This document shows, piece by piece, positions 46,389 through 52,063 of a stretch of DNA of 52,063 nucleotides (the first letter of the stretch is position 1; each line of letters begins with the position of its first letter). The notes beneath the pieces are model-generated. The model was given only the letters and a program-made list of their open reading frames with translations, ran no database searches and was not told the DNA's origin. Made by a program: the position numbers and the translations under genes. The stretch lies in NCBI RefSeq assembly GCF_001612685.1, contig NZ_BDAY01000089.1, forward strand, positions 1 through 52,063, written 5' to 3'. The stretch comes from Nocardia altamirensis NBRC 108246. Lineage in GTDB: Bacteria > Actinomycetota > Actinomycetes > Mycobacteriales > Mycobacteriaceae.

Positions 46389-46940
46389 TCAGTCGCCGAG
46401 TTTGGTGGGGCGGTGGTAGCGGCCGTTGTAGTAGAGGAGGGGGACGGCGGCGGGGGAGTCGTTGGTGTTGTCGTGGACTCGGGTGACGAGGCCGACGACG
46501 AGGGTGTGGTCGCCGAGGGGAATGAGTTGGTGGACGGTGGCGCGGAGCCAGATGGGGGTGCCGTGCAGGACCGGTTCGCCGGTGTCGAGGGTGGTCCACA
46601 GGGATCGGTCCGAGAAGCGTTCTTCGGCGGTGCGGGCGAAGCGCTGGGCCAGGTGGTGCTGGTGTTCGCCGAGGAAGTGGATGACGACGGAGTCGGCGTC
46701 TAGCAGGGCGGCCAGGCTCGACGAGGTGTGCGCGATGTTGAACGAGACCAGCGGCGGCGCCAGCGACAGGGACGCGAAAGAGGTCGCGGTGAAGCCGATC
46801 GGGCCGTTCGGTGAGTTCAGCGTGACGACGGTGACGCCGGCCGGGTAGTGGCGCATGGAGGCGCGGAACTGCTCGGCGGTGATCCCGCTCAGGTCGTCGG
46901 GGACCTGGAAATCCGTGGCGGGCCGTTCTGCTTCGGTCAC
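46389..46940 (-). CDS. Flavin reductase family protein
   Basis: A 183-residue flavin-binding protein. RHYPAGVTVVTLNSPNGPIGFTATSFASLSLAPPLVSFNI (residues about 31-70) is the conserved FMN/FAD-binding core. LGEHQHHLAQRF and LLYYNGRYHRP complete the family. Such proteins supply reduced flavin to two-component monooxygenases, with NAD(P)H as electron donor. No partner oxygenase is in this window. Start is GTG 46940. Located convergent to the aminotransferase. Confidence 0.92.
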   Translation of the reverse strand: MTEAERPATDFQVPDDLSGITAEQFRASMRHYPAGVTVVTLNSPNGPIGFTATSFASLSLAPPLVSFNIAHTSSSLAALLDADSVVIHFLGEHQHHLAQRFARTAEERFSDRSLWTTLDTGEPVLHGTPIWLRATVHQLIPLGDHTLVVGLVTRVHDNTNDSPAAVPLLYYNGRYHRPTKLGD

Positions 46941-47122
46941 CCGTCCAAACCTACGCTCCCCCGCCTCTCCGGGAATTCATGCCAGACGTGGGTGCCTCGA
47001 CAGCGGTGTTGGCGACCGGCGGAGATATTGGTGCAGAGTTAGCCAGTGCCCGACGAGTTACCCATGTTTTTGCGAGATCAGTGGGATAGCGGGCAAAAGA
47101 CAGAGCGAGGGCGACCGCAGTT

Positions 47123-47599
47123 TCAGTCGACGTCGATCGGCAGGCCTGCGGTGATGCGTACCAGCTCGTGAAAAGAGGTGCGGAACACTGTGTTCGGGTG
47201 CCCGCCCGCGGCCCAGACCTCGCGATGTTGCGAGAGCGCGGTGTCCACCCAGGTCGGCAGGTTGGTGGGATGCCCGACCGGCGCGATCCCGCCGATCGGC
47301 TGCCCGGTCACCTCGCGGACCATGTCGGCAGGCGCGTGCGTGAGCGTGCCTTCCAGGCGTTTCCCGGTCGATTCCAGGTCGACCTCGTGCTTGCCGGAGA
47401 CCAGGAGCAGCACCGGATCGTCGTCGAGCAGGAACAATCCCGCGGTGATGATCGCGCCGACGTCGACGCCGAGTGCTCGCGCCGCGTCCGCGACCGTTGG
47501 TGTCGGTACCGGCTGGGTCACGATGACACCGTGATGGCCTCGAGCGATGAGGGTGTCCGCGACTCGGCAGGCGATCGGTGGCAATGTCGACCTGCGCAT
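47123..47599 (-). CDS. YbaK/EbsC-type aminoacyl-tRNA deacylase
   Basis: A 158-residue protein of the YbaK/ProX superfamily, which edits misacylated tRNA. TVADAARALGVDVGAIITAGLFLLDDDPVLLLVSGKHEVD (residues about 32-72) and VREVTGQPIGGIAPVGHPTNLPTWVD (near 95-120) are typical, including the conserved TGQPIGGIAPVGH loop, and C-terminal GGHPNTVFRTSFHEL. ATG 47599 is preferred. The long frame upstream (to 49042) is a shadow over other genes. Confidence 0.92.
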   Translation of the reverse strand: MRRSTLPPIACRVADTLIARGHHGVIVTQPVPTPTVADAARALGVDVGAIITAGLFLLDDDPVLLLVSGKHEVDLESTGKRLEGTLTHAPADMVREVTGQPIGGIAPVGHPTNLPTWVDTALSQHREVWAAGGHPNTVFRTSFHELVRITAGLPIDVD

Positions 47600-47652
47600 G
47601 ACACCAGAGTAGAGCGATCCAGGGTCGTACGTCTGGCTACTTCTGGAATGCC

Positions 47653-47973
47653 TCAGTAATCGGGATAGCCCTCGCTCGGTCCGAGCATGGTGCTGAGGCG
47701 CGCGCGGGTGATCTGCGCAAGCACGGTGCCGCTGCCGCCCGAGACATGTTCGTGCACAACTACTTCGAGTGCCCGATCCAAGTCGTCCTGAGACAGCGCG
47801 AGCAGCTCGATATCGGCTTCGGCCAGCAGCGCGTCCTGATCGGCGTAGGGTCGGGAGTCGGCGAGCTTGGCGGCCCAGGTGACATTGCCGCAGCATTCGA
47901 ACAGTGCGTGTATCGCACGGGCACGGGTGATTTCGTTGAATCGGTCGAGACCGATTCCCTGATGCATCAGCAT
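47653..47973 (-). CDS. OHCU-decarboxylase-like small protein
   Basis: A 106-residue protein. FNEITRARAIHALFECCGNVTWAAKLADSRPYADQDALLAEADIELLALSQDDLDRAL resembles the N-terminal half of 2-oxo-4-hydroxy-4-carboxy-5-ureidoimidazoline decarboxylase (AxxLLxCCGSxRWAxxMxxxRPF pattern). The usual catalytic His in a HPRIG loop is not recognisable (VVHEHVSGG stands there instead), and it is shorter than the roughly 160 residues of the enzyme. It may have lost uric-acid pathway activity. ATG 47973 follows GGAGG at 5 bases. No other purine degradation genes are nearby. Confidence 0.65.
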   Translation of the reverse strand: MLMHQGIGLDRFNEITRARAIHALFECCGNVTWAAKLADSRPYADQDALLAEADIELLALSQDDLDRALEVVVHEHVSGGSGTVLAQITRARLSTMLGPSEGYPDY

Positions 47974-48163
47974 GATGGCCTCCGAGGCGATGAAGTGCGG
48001 GTGCTGATGCACTCATGATCCGGCAGCCGACCCGGTGGGACCTAGTGCGCCGCAGTGATTTTGCGCAGGGTTTACATAGCGGGTGGTTGCGGTGAAATTC
48101 CTGGCCAGCGCGGTGCCCTGGCCTTTCGGCGCACGCCGAGGCAGGCTCCTCTACGCTGTACGA

Positions 48164-48985
48164 ATGACAGAATGGCAGGCTTTCACCGTAGAAACGAAGG
48201 ACCACGTCGCGCAGGTGACGCTGACCGGTCCCGGCAAGGGCAACGCGATGGGCCCGGATTTCTGGCGGGAGCTGCCGGAGATCTTCCAGGCGCTCGACGC
48301 CGACCCCGAGGTGCGCGCGATCGTGCTGACCGGCTCGGGCAAGCACTTCTCCTACGGCCTGGACCTGCCCGCGATGAGCGGCACGTTCGGCCCGCTGATG
48401 GGTGAGCGGGCGCTGGCCGCGCCGCGTACCGAATTCCTCGTCGAGGTGCGCAAGATGCAGGCCGCGGTGACCGCGGTGGCCGACAGCCGCAAGCCGGTGA
48501 TCGCCGCGATCTCCGGCTGGTGCATCGGTGGCGGGCTCGATCTGATCGCCGCCGCCGACATCCGCTACGCGAGCGCGGACGCCAAGTTCAGCCTGCGCGA
48601 GGCGAAGGTCGCGATCGTCGCCGATATCGGGTCGCTGCACCGGCTGCCCGGCATCATCGGCGAGGGGCACCTGCGCGAACTCGCGTACACGGCCAAGGAC
48701 ATCGACGCCGCGCGCGCCGAGAAGATCGGCCTGGTCAACGATGTGTTCGCCGATCAGGAGGCAGCGCTGGACGCGGCGCACGCGACGGCACGCGAGATCG
48801 CCGCGAACCCGCCGCTGGTGGTGCAGGGCGTGAAGGACGTGCTCGATCAGCGCACCAAGGACGAGGTGGCCGCAGGCCTGCGCTACGTGTCCGCGTGGAA
48901 CGCCGCGTTCCTTCCGTCGGAGGATCTGACCGAGGCGCTGAAGGCCGTCTTCGAGAAGCGCGCGCCCGAGTTCAAGGGTAAGTAA
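48164..48985 (+). CDS. Enoyl-CoA hydratase/isomerase family protein (crotonase)
   Basis: A 273-residue crotonase-fold protein. The oxyanion motifs are YGLDLPAMSG near residues 63-72 and AISGWCIGGGLDLIAAADIRYAS (near 119-140). Catalytic acidic residues would be near 140-170, with AKVAIVADIGSLHRLPGIIG in the third motif, close to dienoyl-CoA isomerase (ECH1)-type proteins, which use Asp residues in this place. ATG 48164 starts a MTEWQAF sequence; the frame upstream is longer but unlike the family. Probable role in unsaturated fatty acid beta-oxidation, but the substrate is unknown. Confidence 0.92.
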   Translation: MTEWQAFTVETKDHVAQVTLTGPGKGNAMGPDFWRELPEIFQALDADPEVRAIVLTGSGKHFSYGLDLPAMSGTFGPLMGERALAAPRTEFLVEVRKMQAAVTAVADSRKPVIAAISGWCIGGGLDLIAAADIRYASADAKFSLREAKVAIVADIGSLHRLPGIIGEGHLRELAYTAKDIDAARAEKIGLVNDVFADQEAALDAAHATAREIAANPPLVVQGVKDVLDQRTKDEVAAGLRYVSAWNAAFLPSEDLTEALKAVFEKRAPEFKGK

Positions 48986-49028
48986 AGCCCGGTTTACCGC
49001 TTGCCCCAGTGGCAAGTCTGCGGACATA

Positions 49029-49060
49029 CTTGCATCGCACAACTAATTGATTGATGCAAG
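49029..49060. promoter_or_regulatory. MarR-type operator candidate
   Basis: CTTGCATC (49029-49036) and GATGCAAG (49053-49060) form a perfect 8-base inverted repeat separated by 16 bases, 14 bases before the marR start codon. The centre has a weaker CAACTAATTGATTG palindrome. This fits autoregulation of the regulator-exporter operon. Confidence 0.6.
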
Positions 49061-49073
49061 CAAAGGTAAGTGT

Positions 49074-49580
49074 GTGGATCCCGAATCGCTCGACACGATC
49101 GCCGCGCAGCTCAGCCGATTGCAGCGGATTCGAGATCGCACGGCAGCCCAGCTGGGCACGTGGACCAAGGACGGTATCGATCCGGCAGCCTTCGGAGCGC
49201 TGATGCGGCTCTGCTGTGACGGACCGATGCGATCGGGCGAGCTCGCCGCGGTGCTGCATTCGGATGCGTCGACGGTCAGTCGCCAGGTGGCCCAGTTGGT
49301 CGCCCAGCATCTGGTCGAGCGGCAGGCCGACCCGGATGACGGCAGGGCAACTGTGCTCGTCGTCACCGAGCGGGGGCGCACGGTCGCCGAACGGATTCGC
49401 AAACGCCGCAACGAGAACCTGACCAGGGTCATGTCCGATTGGACGCCACAATCCGTGGCCGACTTCGCCGCATTGCTGCGGCAGTTCGTCGACGACTTCG
49501 AGCGCGCAAGACCAGAGATGGTCGCCGCTATGCGCCGCAACTGGGACCAGGCCTTTAGTGAAACGGAGAACGACACGTGA
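49074..49580 (+). CDS. MarR family transcriptional regulator
   Basis: A 168-residue winged-helix repressor. The HTH is MRSGELAAVLHSDASTVSRQVAQLVAQHLVERQADPDDGRATVLVVTERGR (residues about 54-105), including the wing with DPDDGR. Helices at both ends form the dimer interface. GTG 49074 has AAAGG 9 bases upstream; a TTG at 49047 lies within the operator. The gene overlaps the MFS gene (GTGA at 49577-49580), so the pair is a drug-responsive regulator with its exporter. Ligand unknown. Confidence 0.92.
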   Translation: MDPESLDTIAAQLSRLQRIRDRTAAQLGTWTKDGIDPAAFGALMRLCCDGPMRSGELAAVLHSDASTVSRQVAQLVAQHLVERQADPDDGRATVLVVTERGRTVAERIRKRRNENLTRVMSDWTPQSVADFAALLRQFVDDFERARPEMVAAMRRNWDQAFSETENDT

Positions 49581-51376
49581 CATCGGAGACCATGGAGGCG
49601 CCACCGGCTTTCACCCATCGGCAGATCTTGGTGATCCTGAGCGGGTTGATGCTCGGAATGTTGCTGGCGGCGCTCGACCAGACGATCGTGTCCACCGCGA
49701 TCCGCACCATCGCCGACGACCTCAACGGCTACTCGTTGCAGGCGTGGGCGACTACCGCGTACCTGATCACCGCGACCCTGGCGACGCCGTTGTACGGCAA
49801 GTTGTCCGACATGTTCGGCCGCAAGCAGTTCTTCATGCTTGCCATCGCGATCTTCATCGTCGGCTCGCTGCTGTGCACGCTGGCCCAGTCGATGTATCAG
49901 CTCGCGGCGTTCCGCGCCGTGCAGGGCATCGGCGCAGGCGGCCTGATGTCGTTGGCGCTCACCATTCTCGGCGATATCGTCGGGCCGCGGGAACGCGCCA
50001 AGTATCAGGGCTACTTCCTTGCCGTGTTCGGTACCTCCAGCGTGATCGGCCCCGTCCTCGGCGGCGTGCTCGCTGGGCAGGACACCATTCTCGGGGTGAG
50101 CGGCTGGCGCTGGGTCTTCCTGGTGAACGTGCCCGTCGGCCTGATCGCGCTCGCCGTGGTGTACCGGGTGCTGAAACTGCCGAAGCGGCCGCATTCCACC
50201 GACCGGGTGGACTGGTGGGGCGTGCTCGTCCTGGCGATCGGCCTGGTCCCGTTGCTCATCGTCGCCGAGCAGGGACGTGAATGGGGCTGGGGCAGTGGGC
50301 GTTCGGTGACCTGCTACGTGATCGGCGTGGTCGGCATCATCGGGTTCGTGCTGGTGGAGAAGCGGCTGCGGGACGCGGCGCTGATTCCGCTGCGGATGTT
50401 CACCAACACCACGTTCGCGCTCGGCGTGGTGATCTCGTTCGTTGTCGGCGCCGCGATGTTCGGCGGCATCTCGCTGCTGCCGCAGTACCTGCAGGTGGTG
50501 CGCGGGGCGAGCCCGACGCTGGCAGGCCTGCAGATGCTGCCGATGGTGCTCGGCCTGATGACCGGTTCGGTGATTTCCGGCCAGTTGATCGCGCGGACCG
50601 GCCGCTATCGCGCCTTCACGCTGATCGGTGCGACCATGCTGACGCTCGGCCTGTTCCTGCTGCACTACCTGAACGCCGACAGCCCGCTGTGGCTGGTGAT
50701 GGTCTTCATGGCATGCACCGGTTTCGGGCTCGGCAACCTGATGCAGCCGCTCACGCTGGCGCTGCAGAACGCGTTGCCGCCCAAGGACATGGGCGTGTCC
50801 ACCGCGGCCGCGACGTTCTTCCGCCAGATCGGCGGCACGCTCGGTGTCGCGGTGTTCCTGTCCATCCTGTTCGCGCAGCTCTCGCCGAACATCTCCGACG
50901 AGATGCGCAGTGCCGCTGCCGATCCGCAGTTCCAGCACGCGGTGGTCGAGGGCGTGAACAGCACCAACCCTGTTGACGCCGCGCTGTCGAAAGGCCTGCT
51001 TGCGCAGGACACCTCGGCCGCAGGCAAGGTGCTGCAGGACAGTTCGATCATCCAGCAGCTGAACCCGGAGCTGGCCCGCCCGTTCAAGGTCGGCTTCGCG
51101 GAGTCCATGTCGACGGTGTTCCTGTCCGTGACCGGCGTCGCGCTGCTCGCGCTGATCCTGGTGGTGTTCTGGAAGGAAGTGCCGTTGCGCACGATGGGCG
51201 GCATTCAGGCGGCCAGAGCCGAAGCGGCCGAGAAGAACTCGGTGAACGATGTCGAGGTGCGGGTGATGGATCAGGCCGGGCTCATGCTCGGCGGCGGTGA
51301 GGCGGTGAGCCCGCCGAACGGTGGCGGTCTCGACCGGGCCGCCGGTAGATCGGCGGACGGATCCGGTACTACGTGA
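49577..51376 (+). CDS. MFS drug exporter, DHA2 (EmrB/QacA) family, 14 TM
   Basis: A 599-residue transporter. First helix LVILSGLMLGMLLAALDQTIVSTAI includes the DHA2 signature LDxTIVxxA. Motif A is GKLSDMFGRKQ near residue 75, motif C-like VFGTSSVIGPVLGGVLAG near residue 155. About 14 helices are followed by a C-terminal cytoplasmic tail rich in Glu and Arg of about 75 residues. It uses the proton gradient to export drugs or lipids; the substrate is not predictable. It starts at GTG 49577 inside the MarR stop, or possibly at ATG 49592. Confidence 0.94.
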   Translation: MTSETMEAPPAFTHRQILVILSGLMLGMLLAALDQTIVSTAIRTIADDLNGYSLQAWATTAYLITATLATPLYGKLSDMFGRKQFFMLAIAIFIVGSLLCTLAQSMYQLAAFRAVQGIGAGGLMSLALTILGDIVGPRERAKYQGYFLAVFGTSSVIGPVLGGVLAGQDTILGVSGWRWVFLVNVPVGLIALAVVYRVLKLPKRPHSTDRVDWWGVLVLAIGLVPLLIVAEQGREWGWGSGRSVTCYVIGVVGIIGFVLVEKRLRDAALIPLRMFTNTTFALGVVISFVVGAAMFGGISLLPQYLQVVRGASPTLAGLQMLPMVLGLMTGSVISGQLIARTGRYRAFTLIGATMLTLGLFLLHYLNADSPLWLVMVFMACTGFGLGNLMQPLTLALQNALPPKDMGVSTAAATFFRQIGGTLGVAVFLSILFAQLSPNISDEMRSAAADPQFQHAVVEGVNSTNPVDAALSKGLLAQDTSAAGKVLQDSSIIQQLNPELARPFKVGFAESMSTVFLSVTGVALLALILVVFWKEVPLRTMGGIQAARAEAAEKNSVNDVEVRVMDQAGLMLGGGEAVSPPNGGGLDRAAGRSADGSGTT

Positions 51377-51452
51377 GCCAATTCGCTTGGGCCTGCACCG
51401 CGCCCGGGACTGTGACGGTCCCGGGCGCGGTGTGCGCTGTCATGAGGACCGC

Positions 51453-52063
51453 ATGAACGGGGTGATCCGCGCGCTGGGCGACAAGTTCCGGCGGTTGCCC
51501 GGTGCGATCTGGTACCTGGCGGTCGGCGGCGTGACCTCGTTCGTGTCCCTGTTCGCGCTGATCGGATTGCTGCTCGTCGCCGCCTTCTGCCTGATCGGTG
51601 TGGGGATTCCGGCACTGCCCGAAGCGTTTCGGGTCGTCCGGCCGCTGCTCTCGTTCGAACGCCGCAGGGCCGCACAGTATCTCGGAGCCCCGATCGTCGA
51701 GTCGTATGAGCCCTTCACCGGCGGCCTGCGGCAGCGGGTGACCACGGTGTTCACCGATCCCGCCAATCGCAGGGATTTCGCCTGGCTGGCCGCGCACGGG
51801 ACGACCGGACTGTTCATCGGGACCTTCGCGATCGGCATACCGCTCGGCGCGCTCAATCAGCTGCTGATCCCGGCCTACTGGCAGGCGGCGCCCGAAGGCG
51901 ACGTCATCACGTTCGGCTTCCTGGTCGACTCCTGGCCGCTGGCGGCGTTGAGCTTTCTCCTCGCATTTCCGTTGATCGCCGTGACGCTGCGCCTCCCGGC
52001 CGTGGCCCGCTGGCAGGCGTCGGCGGCGCGCTACCTGCTCGGACCGGCCGAGGGCGCCGTGCT
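51453..52063 (+). CDS. Sensor-domain histidine kinase, 3' partial
   Basis: The frame runs off the window after about 203 codons. FRRLPGAIWYLAVGGVTSFVSLFALIGLLLVAAFCLIGVGIPAL near the N terminus, followed by AQYLGAPIVESYEPFTGGLRQRVTTVFTDPANRRDFAWLAAHG and two more hydrophobic stretches, is the putative sensor domain that precedes NarL/DesK-type histidine kinases in actinobacteria. The kinase part should follow outside the window. ATG 51453 chosen, 76 bases after the MFS gene. No ribosome binding site beyond GAGGA is seen. Alternative: a stand-alone membrane sensor protein. Confidence 0.75.
   Translation, partial: MNGVIRALGDKFRRLPGAIWYLAVGGVTSFVSLFALIGLLLVAAFCLIGVGIPALPEAFRVVRPLLSFERRRAAQYLGAPIVESYEPFTGGLRQRVTTVFTDPANRRDFAWLAAHGTTGLFIGTFAIGIPLGALNQLLIPAYWQAAPEGDVITFGFLVDSWPLAALSFLLAFPLIAVTLRLPAVARWQASAARYLLGPAEGAV

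Noticed and set aside
47123..49042. Minus-strand ORF of 639 codons ending in the YbaK-type protein
   Set aside because: Only the last 158 codons match a family; the rest lies opposite the enoyl-CoA hydratase gene and over another gene.
49043..50938. Minus-strand ORF of 631 codons
   Set aside because: Opposite the MarR and MFS genes; a shadow without recognisable domains.

Overview
The window is high-GC DNA with strong codon bias, many GTG starts and short or overlapping gene junctions. This points to an actinobacterium of the Mycobacteriales, most likely Nocardia or a close relative. The main support is gene order. From the left edge to the tRNA, the genes follow, in reverse orientation, the Mycobacterium tuberculosis block Rv3662c, Rv3661, Rv3660c (ssd), Rv3659c-Rv3654c (tad/flp pilus), Rv3649 (helicase), Rv3648c (cspA), Rv3646c (topA) and Rv3644c (DNA polymerase III delta-prime). 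This comparison is from memory of the families and their order; no search was run.

Region 1 (1-17.8 kb) is conserved chromosome. Two noncoding RNAs sit where they do in mycobacteria: an Ms1/MTS2823-like RNA (about 624-923, minus strand) between the degenerate Fic-like gene and the HAD phosphatase gene, and a 6C RNA (about 2391-2487, plus strand) between the HAD gene and ssd. The tad locus follows: ssd, tadA, tadB, tadC, a DUF4244 Flp-like pilin, a TadE-like pseudopilin and an Rv3654c-like protein. It contains several unrelated local tandem repeats, three of them placed on or just after ATGA/GTGA stop-start overlaps. Next come a DUF1998-type DEAH helicase (minus), cspA, topA, a DinB-family protein, a DJ-1/PfpI protein (minus) and delta-prime.

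Region 2 (17,845-31,790) is an integrated element of about 13.9 kb inserted in tRNA-Thr(CGT). It is bounded by 45-bp direct repeats of the tRNA 3' half. It has a tyrosine integrase next to attL, an XRE repressor with a divergent promoter/operator, a primase-helicase replication protein followed by iteron-like repeats and an AT-rich hairpin (candidate origin), a nucleoside 2-deoxyribosyltransferase-like protein, two HTH proteins (one resembling small terminases), a three-gene module of an Scr1-type regulator, a DUF6879 protein and an unknown protein, and many small unknown genes. No relaxase, FtsK/TraB-type translocase, capsid or large terminase gene was seen, so it looks like a cryptic integrative plasmid or a phage satellite. 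The two att copies differ by four bases that form two compensated T-stem pairs.

Region 3 (31.8-52.06 kb) is chromosome again and more species-variable: a small secreted protein, a CooC/MinD-like ATPase, an ECF42-type sigma factor with its DGPF/YCII partner and a matching promoter, an alpha/beta hydrolase, a glyoxalase-fold protein, a DUF2752 membrane protein, an M1 metallopeptidase translationally coupled to a Pls/PosA-type membrane NRPS-like protein, a LysE exporter, a SAM-IV riboswitch ahead of a class V aminotransferase, a flavin reductase, a YbaK-type deacylase, an OHCU-decarboxylase-like small protein, an enoyl-CoA hydratase, a MarR regulator coupled to a 14-TM MFS exporter, and the start of a sensor histidine kinase cut by the window end.
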